A stretch of 64,000 nt of DNA from Paenibacillus sp. UNC499MF (GTDB lineage Bacteria; Bacillota; Bacilli; Paenibacillales; NBRC-103111): NCBI RefSeq assembly GCF_900107975.1, contig NZ_FNVF01000001.1, positions 62,001 to 126,000 on the forward strand, written 5' to 3'. The first letter of the stretch is position 1, and every line of letters begins with the position of its first letter. Position numbers and translations under genes: made by a program. The notes beneath the pieces were generated by a model. The model saw only the letters and a program-made list of their open reading frames with translations, was not told the origin of the DNA and did no database searches. This document shows, one piece after another, positions 18,869 to 27,391 of this stretch.

Positions 18869-20254
18869 TCATTTAACCGTCTGATTGTATTTGCCGATCT
18901 TTTCCGTAATCGACTTGGCGGCTTCATCCAGAGCGGCCTGAGGCGTTTTCTTGCCGTTCAGGGCTTCTTCAATGGCACCCTCGACGATTTGCCTTGCTTC
19001 CGGGAATACGCCTATTACAGCGCCCCCAGTGGCCGTATTCGCCTTGCTTTCATGCAGCTGGTCGATGGCCGTTTTAAACTGCGGATATTTGACGAGGTTA
19101 TCTTTCACGATTTGCTCGTCATACGCTTTTTTCGTGATCGGGAAGTAGCCGGTGTTCACATGCCAGTAAGCCTGGGATTGCGGGGAAGTCAGGAATTTAA
19201 TGAACTCCCAAGCCCCTTTCTGCTCGGCTTCGGATTTATTGTTCATAATATAAAGGCTGGCGCCTCCTACGACAACTCCGCCGTCTTTGGCGTCCGCCGG
19301 TTTGGGCAGGGGAGCCGTGCCTACCTGGAACTTACCCTCCGCCGTGGAGACGATGCCTTTCAGAGAAGCGGTCGAATCGAGCATCATGGCGATTTGTCCC
19401 GCCGCGAATGCTTTTTTGGTGTCATCGGTTTTGCGTCCGAGGTTCAGCGCGGTTTTGTTGTCGACCATGGATTTCCACCACGTTAAAGCTTTGAGGCCCG
19501 CTTCTTTATTTACAAGAGATTCCGTCGCGGGAGCCGTGCGTCCGTTGCCGTTATTGACATATTCCGCTCCCTGCTTGGCGAAGAACTGTTCCATAAACCA
19601 GCCGTAAATAGCGAACGACGCACCCGCTTTGCCGTCCTTGGATAGAGCCTGCGCCGCTTTGGTGATTTCATCGAACGTGACAGGAGGCTTCTCCGGATCA
19701 AGACCTGCGGCTTTGAACATATCTTTGTTGTAGTAGAGAATCGGGTTGGACGTATTGAACGGCATGGAATTCAGCTTGCCGCCGATGGTGTAGTACTGGG
19801 TAATGTTTTCTTCAAGCTGGGAGAGATCGTATTTATCGGCGTCAATGAACGTTTGTACGGGGGTAATGGCTTTCGAATCGATCATGTAACGGCTGCCGAT
19901 TTCATAAACTTGAATGAGCGACGGACCGCTTTTGGAATCCATGGACGCTTTCATTTTGTTCAGGCTTTCGTCGTAAGTCCCCTGAAAAATGCCTTCAACC
20001 TGAACGTTCTTCTGGGAAGCGTTGAAGTCCGAGATCAGCTTGTCCGTCACTTTCCCGAGCTCGCCGCTCATGGAGTGCCAGAAAGTGATCTTCGCCGGTG
20101 CCGCGGTGTTTTCTTTTGAGGCGGCCGAACCTGTTGCTTCTTTGCCGGAAGTTTGTGCGGTGTCGCTAGCGCCGCCGCAGGCCTGCATGAGCAGAGCGGA
20201 AGCCAGCAGCATAGCCGTTACGGAAGTGCGGCGGGACGGTTTGTACGAAAACAT
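18869..20254 (-). CDS. Sugar ABC transporter substrate-binding lipoprotein, UgpB-like
   Basis: This 461-residue extracellular binding protein begins with a lipoprotein signal ending LMQAC (lipidated C26), then a Ser/Thr/Ala linker and a family 1 solute-binding fold. ITFWHSMSGELGKVTDKLI and the MPFNTSNPILYYNKDMF block resemble glycerol-3-phosphate-binding UgpB, but the ligand is not proven. I chose ATG 20254 because GGAGAG precedes it; an upstream in-frame start adds eight residues with no ribosome site. It is the last gene of a permease–permease–binding protein operon on the minus strand. Confidence 0.88.
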   Translation of the reverse strand: MFSYKPSRRTSVTAMLLASALLMQACGGASDTAQTSGKEATGSAASKENTAAPAKITFWHSMSGELGKVTDKLISDFNASQKNVQVEGIFQGTYDESLNKMKASMDSKSGPSLIQVYEIGSRYMIDSKAITPVQTFIDADKYDLSQLEENITQYYTIGGKLNSMPFNTSNPILYYNKDMFKAAGLDPEKPPVTFDEITKAAQALSKDGKAGASFAIYGWFMEQFFAKQGAEYVNNGNGRTAPATESLVNKEAGLKALTWWKSMVDNKTALNLGRKTDDTKKAFAAGQIAMMLDSTASLKGIVSTAEGKFQVGTAPLPKPADAKDGGVVVGGASLYIMNNKSEAEQKGAWEFIKFLTSPQSQAYWHVNTGYFPITKKAYDEQIVKDNLVKYPQFKTAIDQLHESKANTATGGAVIGVFPEARQIVEGAIEEALNGKKTPQAALDEAAKSITEKIGKYNQTVK

Positions 20255-20297
20255 GGGTTTGTCTCTCCTTTTTATCAATCAAAGTGGTGGATAAACG

Positions 20298-21119
20298 TCA
20301 GCCTTTGACGGCCCCTACCGTGAGGCCGCGGACGAGCTGCTTAAGCCCGAGCACGAGCAGAAGCAGAGAGGGAAGCAGAACGAGCGCCACTCCGGCAAGC
20401 ACCAGGTTCCATGAGGTAAACTCCTCGAACTGGAGCATGGAGATGCCGATTTGCACGGTGCGTTTGGCGGGTTCGTTCGTGACGAGCAGCGGCCAGAGAT
20501 AGCTGTTCCAGGCGCTGAGGAAACTATATACGCCCAAGGTTGCCAGACCGGGCTTTGACAGCGGGAACGCGATGGAAAAAAAGCAGCGGATATGCCCGCA
20601 GCCGTCGATCTTGGCGGCTTCGAACAGCTCGCCCGGCAGCTGCATGAAAAACTGGCGCAGCATAAACGTTCCGAACCCCGTCGCAAGGAAAGGGACGACA
20701 AGCGCCGCGTAAGTGTCGGTCCATCCCCAGCTGCGGATCGTCAGGTAATTGGGGATCATCGTCACTTCCCAGGGAATCATCATGGTGCTCAGAAACAGCA
20801 GGAATACGAGCTTTTTGCCCGGAAAACGGACGAAAGCGAAAGCGTACGCCGCCAGGCTTGCCGTAAACAGCTGCCCCGCCATAATAAGCAGAGAGACGGT
20901 AAAGCTGTTAGTCAGAAAAGCCCCGATCGGCACAAGCTCCATCACCGTTTTGAGATTGCCCAGATACAGACTCTCGGGAAGGAAGGGCGGCGGAAACCGG
21001 CCGGCTTCACCCGCCGTCATAAATGTGGACGCATACGTAAAGAAAAGCGGGTAGAGCACGAGCGCGGCCGCCGCGGTCAGAAAGACGTAGACGGCGGTTT
21101 TTTGCAGGGAACGGATCAT
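20298..21119 (-). CDS. Sugar ABC transporter permease, UgpE/MalG-like
   Basis: This 273-residue inner-membrane permease has six predicted helices. The cytoplasmic EAA loop, which contacts the ATPase, reads ELFEAAKIDGCGHIRCFFSI. The ATG at 21119 overlaps the stop of the preceding permease by ATGA, so the two are translationally coupled; a longer open frame to 21503 lies inside the neighbour and is not real. It pairs with the UgpA-like permease. No ATPase gene is in the operon, suggesting use of a shared MsmX-type ATPase elsewhere. Confidence 0.9.
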   Translation of the reverse strand: MIRSLQKTAVYVFLTAAAALVLYPLFFTYASTFMTAGEAGRFPPPFLPESLYLGNLKTVMELVPIGAFLTNSFTVSLLIMAGQLFTASLAAYAFAFVRFPGKKLVFLLFLSTMMIPWEVTMIPNYLTIRSWGWTDTYAALVVPFLATGFGTFMLRQFFMQLPGELFEAAKIDGCGHIRCFFSIAFPLSKPGLATLGVYSFLSAWNSYLWPLLVTNEPAKRTVQIGISMLQFEEFTSWNLVLAGVALVLLPSLLLLVLGLKQLVRGLTVGAVKG

Positions 21120-22060
21120 GAGTAATGCACTTTCCTTTCCAGAACGCCGAACTGCACGAAGGTGAAGAACAGGACGATCACGAATAAAAGTATGGCCTGC
21201 GCGCTGCCGGAGCCGAAGCGGAAGTTGACAAACGCTTCCTGATAGAGGGAATAGACCATGACGTTGGTCGTATCCATGGGCCCGCCTTTGGTCAGAATCT
21301 GGATTTGGCCGAAAGACTGAAAGGCCCCGATCAGGGAAACCACTCCGACAAAGAACAAAGTGGGCGAAACGAGCGGCAGGACGATCCTGAAGAAAGTACG
21401 CATCGGACCCGCGCCGTCGATTTTGGCGCTGTCGTACATATCCTCCGGCACGCTCTGCAGACCGCTGAGCAGAACAATGTAAGCGAAGCCCAGATTCATC
21501 CATATCGTCATCAGAGAGACGGAGACGAGCGCCCAGCTCGGGTCGGAAAGCCAGGCGACGGGTGCCTGTCCAAGCAGGCCGAGCCAGTAGTTGAGCATCC
21601 CGGCAGTCGGATGGAAGAGCAGGGCCCAGATCACGGAAGCGGTGCCGATCGATAGGGCCATCGGTAGGGAGAAAATGAACTGGTAGACTCTCTTGCCCTT
21701 CAGCCCTCTGTGTGTCAGCGCGGCAAGGAGCAGAGCCGCGGCGATCGTGGTCGGGATCGTGAGCAGAGCGAACTGGGCCGTAACGCCCAGGCTATGATAA
21801 AATTTCTCCGAGGTAAGCAGTTCCCGATAGTTCTCGAAACCGACATATTCGGCGATTTTTCCCCGGAGATTCGTGCTGTGTACGCTTAAATACAAGGACT
21901 GGAAGAACGGGTAAAACAAAAAAATCCCGAACCCGGCCAGTGACGGCAGCAGGAACAAATAGCCGATCCCCGCTTCGCGGACGCGGTTCCACCAGGAGGC
22001 GGTCCGGATGCCCCTCGCGTTTCCGGCCCGGATTGGTAACGATTCATCGACGGTATTCAT
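21116..22060 (-). CDS. Sugar ABC transporter permease, UgpA/MalF-like
   Basis: The 314-residue permease has an N-terminal cytoplasmic arm, six helices beginning GYLFLLPSLAGFGIFLFYPF, and the EAA loop DMYDSAKIDGAGPMRTFFRI. It is the first gene of the minus-strand operon, with GGGGGAT-type ribosome site before ATG 22060. FGQIQILTKGGPMDTTNVMV is the typical segment preceding the last helix in carbohydrate permeases of this class. Substrate specificity depends on the UgpB-like protein. Confidence 0.9.
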   Translation of the reverse strand: MNTVDESLPIRAGNARGIRTASWWNRVREAGIGYLFLLPSLAGFGIFLFYPFFQSLYLSVHSTNLRGKIAEYVGFENYRELLTSEKFYHSLGVTAQFALLTIPTTIAAALLLAALTHRGLKGKRVYQFIFSLPMALSIGTASVIWALLFHPTAGMLNYWLGLLGQAPVAWLSDPSWALVSVSLMTIWMNLGFAYIVLLSGLQSVPEDMYDSAKIDGAGPMRTFFRIVLPLVSPTLFFVGVVSLIGAFQSFGQIQILTKGGPMDTTNVMVYSLYQEAFVNFRFGSGSAQAILLFVIVLFFTFVQFGVLERKVHYS

Positions 22061-22423
22061 CGATTTTTTATCCCCCTTTCTTTCAGGGTTAAGTGTACGT
22101 ACGGACTATTTTGCTCAGATCAATTGAACTTGAAGGTTTTGTAAAACCGGCCGGGAAGCGCTAAACCTGTCGAATCAAGGAGGGAATGGGAAAGGAGCAG
22201 GGGAGAATACCTAGAGCTTCAGTTGGATTACTTCCTAATAAAATGTAAAAGGAATCCTTAATTTCTATAAATAGGATTAAGGACTAAGGGCCCACTATTT
22301 TACCCCCCAAGTGAGAGGATTTTATCCCTGTATTGTTGAAATGAGGACCTGCCGTAAGAAGGGCAACGTCCCTATAATCAAACTTGTAAGACACAAATTC
22401 AAACGTTTTGGGGAGGTCTACAA
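22061..22423. other. Divergent control region between two sugar transporter operons
   Basis: The 363-base gap serves the minus-strand Ugp-like operon and the plus-strand binding-protein operon. It contains an 8-bp inverted repeat TCCTTAAT (22255-22262) / ATTAAGGA (22276-22283) with a 13-base centre, a candidate operator or hairpin. No open frame of interest is present. The ribosome site of the plus gene is GGGGAGG, ten bases before ATG 22424. I could not place promoters with confidence. Confidence 0.5.
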
Positions 22424-23755
22424 ATGAAAAAGAAACTGGCGACAATCATGGCCGTAGCCGTGGGACTGACAACCGTTCTTTCCGCTTGCGGCAAAGATGA
22501 GGGAGGCGCTAGCAGCACAACATCTCCTGGTGGAAGCGCTGCACCGAAAGAATTTACCGTTTCTTTCCGTCATACGCAAATCAAAGACACAGCCAAGAAA
22601 AGAAAGGCTATGTTCGAGGATGCTCTTAAAGAAGTTGAAGCTAATGTTCCCGGCCTGAAATTCGAATCCGAAGGCGTGGACGAAGTTGTTAACCGCGATA
22701 CAAAGCTGAAAGCCGAAATGGCCGCCGGTAACCCTCCAAAAATTTTCGAACTTTTCGGTGGTACCGATACAAAGAACTATGCGAAAACAAACAACCTGCT
22801 TGACCTGACGCCGATTCTCGACGAGCTTGGCCTGAAAGACAAATTCGTTGACCTCTCCGAGTTCACGTATGACGGCAAAGTTTACGGTCTTCCGATCGCC
22901 GGTTACCTGGAAGGCATGTTCTACAACAAGAAAATTTTCAAAGACAACGGCGTAGAAGTTCCGAAAACGTACGAAGAGTTCCTGAAAGCTTGCGAAACGT
23001 TCAAAGCCAAAGGCATCACTCCGATGGCGCTTGGCGGCAACGAAGCTTGGGTACTGAACATGCTTCCTAACACCCTGTACGTACGCGTAGGCGGCCAATC
23101 AGTCGTTGACGGCCTCCAATCCGGACAAAGCAAATGGACGGACGAAGCTTACGTCAAAGGCCACACTATGTTTAAAGACCTGATCGACAAAGGCTACTTC
23201 AACAAAGATGCTCTTGCTCTGAAATATTCTCAAACACAAGACCGTTTCGCTAACGGCGAAACTGCTATGATCTTCGACGGAGGCTGGGCGAACCAGAAGT
23301 ACTCCAACCCGGATCAATCCAAAATGGCTGCTGACCTCGGCTTCTTCAACTTCCCGACTGTAGAAGGCGGCAAAGGTAACGATCTGATCAACGGTTCGTA
23401 CTCCAACGGCTTCGGTTTCTCCGCTAAGCTGAACGAAAACGAGAAAAAAGCGGTAAAAGAATTCATCAAAGTCTTCTTCACCGAAAAATATCAACTTCGT
23501 CAGCTGAAAGAAGAAGGATTCTTCCCGTCCATGAAGCTCAGCTCCACTGGCGACAAGCCGATCATTGCCGAAATGCTGAAAGCATCCGAAGGCAAGAAAA
23601 CATTCCCGGCTTTCGACTCCCTGATCCAGCCTAAAGTGAAGCTTGATCTTGAGTCCGGAATCCAAGCTTTCGTAGGCGGCAAAAAATCCGTTCAGGACCT
23701 GCTGGCTGATGTTCAAAAATCCCAAGAAACAGAAAACAAAAAGACTGCAAAGTAA
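22424..23755 (+). CDS. Sugar ABC transporter substrate-binding lipoprotein (family 1)
   Basis: This 443-residue lipoprotein has signal peptide MKKKLATIMAVAVGLTTVLS with lipobox LSAC (C22), then a Gly/Ser-rich tether. Family 1 features are DGKVYGLPIAGYLEGMFYNK and GETAMIFDGGWANQ. It heads a cluster with two permeases, a sensor kinase, a response regulator and a cytoplasmic hexosaminidase, so an amino-sugar oligosaccharide is the most likely ligand (inference). Codon use is strongly biased, as for abundant proteins, and an attenuator-like hairpin follows, consistent with higher expression than the permeases. Confidence 0.9.
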   Translation: MKKKLATIMAVAVGLTTVLSACGKDEGGASSTTSPGGSAAPKEFTVSFRHTQIKDTAKKRKAMFEDALKEVEANVPGLKFESEGVDEVVNRDTKLKAEMAAGNPPKIFELFGGTDTKNYAKTNNLLDLTPILDELGLKDKFVDLSEFTYDGKVYGLPIAGYLEGMFYNKKIFKDNGVEVPKTYEEFLKACETFKAKGITPMALGGNEAWVLNMLPNTLYVRVGGQSVVDGLQSGQSKWTDEAYVKGHTMFKDLIDKGYFNKDALALKYSQTQDRFANGETAMIFDGGWANQKYSNPDQSKMAADLGFFNFPTVEGGKGNDLINGSYSNGFGFSAKLNENEKKAVKEFIKVFFTEKYQLRQLKEEGFFPSMKLSSTGDKPIIAEMLKASEGKKTFPAFDSLIQPKVKLDLESGIQAFVGGKKSVQDLLADVQKSQETENKKTAK

Positions 23756-23793
23756 GATTAGTAACATAATCTAAAATAAGCAGATAAAAAAAT

Positions 23794-23826
23794 AACGGGT
23801 ATCACACCACGTGGTACCCGTTCTTA
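23794..23826 (+). terminator. Attenuator-like hairpin between binding protein and permease genes
   Basis: AACGGGTA pairs with TACCCGTT around a centre containing CCACGTGG, followed by a short, weak T-rich tail (CTTATTC). Such partial terminators commonly raise binding-protein mRNA over permease mRNA. Confidence 0.6.
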
Positions 23827-23855
23827 TTCGCATAGTGTGAAGGATGGAGGCTACT

Positions 23856-24743
23856 ATGAACAAGGTTTATCGAAATCCTCTAGCATACCTGGTGTTCATT
23901 ATTCCAACCCTGTTTTTCTACCTGACATTTTATATGTTCCCGCTTCTTACAACATTCAGATACGGGTTTACTAGCTGGGATGGTTTGACTGCACCTGTTT
24001 TCAACGGATTGGATAATTTTAAAGAAGCTTTTAACGATGAGTATTTCTGGATCTCGGTCAAAAATAACCTTTACTTTATTTTGTTTTCCGTCTTTATTCA
24101 AGTTCCGGTTATCGTCATTTTTTCGGTTTTAATCTCGGAAGTAAGAAAATTACGCGGTTTTTATAAAACGACCGTTTTCCTGCCTAGTATTTTGTCGACT
24201 GCCGTCGTAGGGGTACTTTGGACGGTTGTCGTATTTGACCCGACAGTAGGTTTGCTGAACAAGCTGCTTGAGGCGATCGGGTTGGATAAATTTATCCATC
24301 TGTGGCTGGCTGATGAAACCACAGCTATGCTTTCCATTCTTCTGACGAATGCCTGGCAGTGGACCGGATTTTATATCGTTCTCGTCCTGGCTGCAATCTT
24401 CGGAATTTCCAAAGAAGTCTACGAGGCTGCCGAAATCGATGGAGCCACCGGGTTTCAACGAGCGCTTCTCATTACGGTTCCTTTGATTCGTCCGATCCTC
24501 GCGGTTATCGTCCTGCTGTCTATCACGGGTGCGATGAAAGCGATGGATATCGTCATGGTTATGACCAAAGGCGGGCCTTACGGAACCACGGAAGTTATGG
24601 CCTCTTACATGTATAAAGTGGGTATGACGACAGGAAATTACGGTTACGCGAATACAATCGCGATCCTGATCTTCGTCTTCACCTTGATTATTACGCTGTT
24701 CAGCAACCTGCTTACAAAAAAATTAGAGGATGTGGAGAACTGA
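23856..24743 (+). CDS. Sugar ABC transporter permease (MalF-type)
   Basis: This 295-residue membrane protein has six helices, starting PLAYLVFIIPTLFFYLTFYM, and the EAA loop EVYEAAEIDGATGFQRALLI. I chose ATG 23856 with GGAGG five bases upstream; the in-frame ATG at 23844 contains that ribosome site. It overlaps nothing and is followed one base later by the second permease. As in the other sugar operon here, no ATPase gene is linked. Confidence 0.9.
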   Translation: MNKVYRNPLAYLVFIIPTLFFYLTFYMFPLLTTFRYGFTSWDGLTAPVFNGLDNFKEAFNDEYFWISVKNNLYFILFSVFIQVPVIVIFSVLISEVRKLRGFYKTTVFLPSILSTAVVGVLWTVVVFDPTVGLLNKLLEAIGLDKFIHLWLADETTAMLSILLTNAWQWTGFYIVLVLAAIFGISKEVYEAAEIDGATGFQRALLITVPLIRPILAVIVLLSITGAMKAMDIVMVMTKGGPYGTTEVMASYMYKVGMTTGNYGYANTIAILIFVFTLIITLFSNLLTKKLEDVEN

Positions 24744-24744
24744 T

Positions 24745-25587
24745 ATGTCCAAATTGAAAAATGGATTTCTCCATGCCTTTCTTTTGCTATACGTTTTTGT
24801 AACCTTGTATCCTTTGTTCTGGGGTTTTCAAAACTCGTTCAAAAGGCATGTTGATATCGTTGCGAATCCTTTCGCTTTAATCAAAAACTTCACGCTGGAT
24901 AACTATGTGAACGCATGGACCAGCGCCAACATCGGCCGGTATTTCGTCAACAGCTTGTATATTTCCGTTCTGGCGAGTGTCGTGACGATTGTGCTCGCAA
25001 GCATGACGGCTTACGCGCTGACGCGGATGTACTTCCCGAGAATGAATAAATTCGTTACCGGGGTATTTCTTCTGGCCATCATGATACCGGCAGGTTCCCT
25101 GCTTATCCCGCTGTACCGTTTCATTTTGAACGTTACAAACGTGCTGCATATTCCGCTGTACGATACACACCTTGCTTTGATCCTGCCTTATATCGCATTC
25201 GGTTTGTCTCTCTCCATTATCATTATCATGGCTTTCATCAAATCTCTTCCGAGGGAGCTTGAAGAAGCCGGAGTTATGGACGGACTTACGATTTACGGTT
25301 TGTTCTGGAAAATCGTACTGCCGCTCATGACGCCTGCCATCGTGACCGTGTTTATCATCAACTTCCTGGGTCACTGGAACGAGTACGTTCTCGCCAACGT
25401 GATGCTGTCCAAAGAGGCGCTGAGAACGCTGCCTGTAGCGATGGCGGCGATGAACAACGGTATGGCGATGAACTACGGGGCTCTACTGGCGGCGACTATG
25501 TTTAGTATCGTGCCGGTCGTTGTGATCTATGCTATACTACAAGAAAAGATTATCGAAGGCTTGGCTGCCGGAAGCGTCAAGGGTTAA
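24745..25587 (+). CDS. Sugar ABC transporter permease (MalG-type)
   Basis: This 280-residue permease has a first helix (FLHAFLLLYVFVTLYPLFW) and the typical second-permease EAA loop ELEEAGVMDGLTIYGLFWKI. ATG 24745 lies one base after the preceding stop with GGAG upstream; an in-frame ATG at 24730 lies inside the previous gene. The C-terminus IIEGLAAGSVKG is a hallmark of MalG-like permeases. It is followed 20 bases later by the sensor kinase gene. Confidence 0.9.
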   Translation: MSKLKNGFLHAFLLLYVFVTLYPLFWGFQNSFKRHVDIVANPFALIKNFTLDNYVNAWTSANIGRYFVNSLYISVLASVVTIVLASMTAYALTRMYFPRMNKFVTGVFLLAIMIPAGSLLIPLYRFILNVTNVLHIPLYDTHLALILPYIAFGLSLSIIIIMAFIKSLPRELEEAGVMDGLTIYGLFWKIVLPLMTPAIVTVFIINFLGHWNEYVLANVMLSKEALRTLPVAMAAMNNGMAMNYGALLAATMFSIVPVVVIYAILQEKIIEGLAAGSVKG

Positions 25588-25607
25588 GTTGAAAGGACAT
25601 GGGAGTA

Positions 25608-27386
25608 ATGATGAATTTACGAAAAAAAGTATTTCTGGCTTTCATGGGATTCATCATTATTCCCTTATTATCTATTTCAATTTTCACCTATATGATTTTT
25701 CAGGATATTACCCAAGAGAAATACATGGAGCAATCCGAGCTGACCATTAAGTCAATCGGCCGTAACATTGCAAGCCTTTTTAAAGAAGCCAACTATTATT
25801 CGGATTATTGGATGCTGGGGGATAATTTACAGTCCCAGCTCGTTGAATTGAACGAGAACCCGCCGTCCGATGAACAACTGAATAACGTAACGAATAGTTT
25901 AAGAAAAATATTTCTTACCTATGAGCCGCTTGGGACTTTTTCCGTATATAATTTATATGGAGAAAACTACTCAAGCGGTGTTATTCCATATACGCCGATT
26001 CCTTTTAAAACGTTAAGAGATCATCCAGTTTATGAAGAAGTCAAAAATTTGAACGGATTTCCCCGGTGGATCGGGCCTTATGAAAATCCGGAATTGACCG
26101 GAGACAACAATTTGTTCAGCCAGGTCCGCACAGTCAATTATTATGAAACACCCGGTTCCGGTAGAATCGGAACTATGTTTCTTCAGTTTGACTTTAAAGA
26201 GATGGATAAAATTTTCAACTTTTATAATCAAAAGAACAGCCACTTTCTGTTAGTAAATCAGCAAGGGGTTATTTTGTACGACAACCGCAAGCTTACAAAT
26301 GGCTCCAATTTAAATAAATTTTTATCTCAAAAAGTGGATTTGACGGAGAGTTACGCCACTTCCAGAGTCAAATTTGACGGTATAGAGAGTCTCGTGACGG
26401 TATATGATATAGGGCTGGAAAAATACGGAACTCCCAAGTGGGCGCTCGTATCTGTGACCCCATGGGATTATATCTCCGGCGAAATGTCCGTTATTCTGAA
26501 ATGGGTCGGAACGATCATGTTCCTGTTCCTCATTTCCGCCCTTCTCTTCAACCTGCTGTTCGTCAACCGGTATATCCGGGCGATTATCCGGATCGTCAGC
26601 TCCATGAAACAAGTGGAACGGGGAGATCTGGACGTGCGGGTCAAAGTGCAGGGGAACGATGAAATGACCGTTCTCGCCAGAGGCTTTAACAGTCTCGTGT
26701 CCCGTATTCACGATCTCGTGGAAGAGGTCAAGCAGGAGCAGGAGCATAAGAACAAAGCGGAGCTTTCCCTGCTGCAGGCGCAGATCAAGCCTCACTTCCT
26801 GTTTAATACGCTGGAGTCGATCAATGCGCTGGCCGTGCAAAATCAAGGCAAAAAAGTGAGCCAGCTCGTTTACAGGCTGGGCACGATTTTGAGAATTTCG
26901 TTCCATCATAAAGAAGAAATCGCCCTGGGTCTCGAAATCGACTATTTGAAAAATTACATGGAAATTCAGAAATACCGGTTTGAGGAACTTTTCGATTTCG
27001 AGATTGACCTTCCACGAGAGCTGGAGAATCACTCCATTCTTAAACTGACGCTGCAGCCGCTTGTTGAAAACAGTATTCAGCACGGGTTCGAAGGGATTAC
27101 GTACCAGGGGATTATCACCATTCGTGTCGAAGACGGCGGGGATCACATCATTTTGTGGGTTGAGGATAACGGCATCGGCATCCCTGAGGACGTTCTTGCC
27201 AGATTCCAATACCGGAAAAAGAATCCTAACCTCGATACGAACGAGCCAAGGGTAGGATTAGGTGTACTTAATGTAGCCGACCGTCTGCGGATTCATTACG
27301 GAAACAGCTACGGGCTCTATATTTGCAGCGAGCCGAACAAAGGTACACGGATCAAGTGTATAATTCCCAAAACGACAGCAAGGTGA
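25608..27386 (+). CDS. YesM-like sensor histidine kinase
   Basis: This 592-residue two-component sensor has a first helix at about residues 5-30, an extracellular Cache-like domain to about residue 300, a second helix and HAMP (VERGDLDVRVKVQGNDEM), then a His_kinase domain with LLQAQIKPHFLFNTLESI (predicted phospho-His H396) and an ATPase domain (VEDNGIGIPE). In this family the partner is usually a YesN-type AraC regulator, and here it is the next gene. In-frame ATGs occur at 25599, 25608 and 25611; GGGAG and AAAGGA upstream favour one of the last two. It probably senses the sugar or its loaded binding protein. Confidence 0.9.
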   Translation: MMNLRKKVFLAFMGFIIIPLLSISIFTYMIFQDITQEKYMEQSELTIKSIGRNIASLFKEANYYSDYWMLGDNLQSQLVELNENPPSDEQLNNVTNSLRKIFLTYEPLGTFSVYNLYGENYSSGVIPYTPIPFKTLRDHPVYEEVKNLNGFPRWIGPYENPELTGDNNLFSQVRTVNYYETPGSGRIGTMFLQFDFKEMDKIFNFYNQKNSHFLLVNQQGVILYDNRKLTNGSNLNKFLSQKVDLTESYATSRVKFDGIESLVTVYDIGLEKYGTPKWALVSVTPWDYISGEMSVILKWVGTIMFLFLISALLFNLLFVNRYIRAIIRIVSSMKQVERGDLDVRVKVQGNDEMTVLARGFNSLVSRIHDLVEEVKQEQEHKNKAELSLLQAQIKPHFLFNTLESINALAVQNQGKKVSQLVYRLGTILRISFHHKEEIALGLEIDYLKNYMEIQKYRFEELFDFEIDLPRELENHSILKLTLQPLVENSIQHGFEGITYQGIITIRVEDGGDHIILWVEDNGIGIPEDVLARFQYRKKNPNLDTNEPRVGLGVLNVADRLRIHYGNSYGLYICSEPNKGTRIKCIIPKTTAR

Positions 27387-27391
27387 TGATG

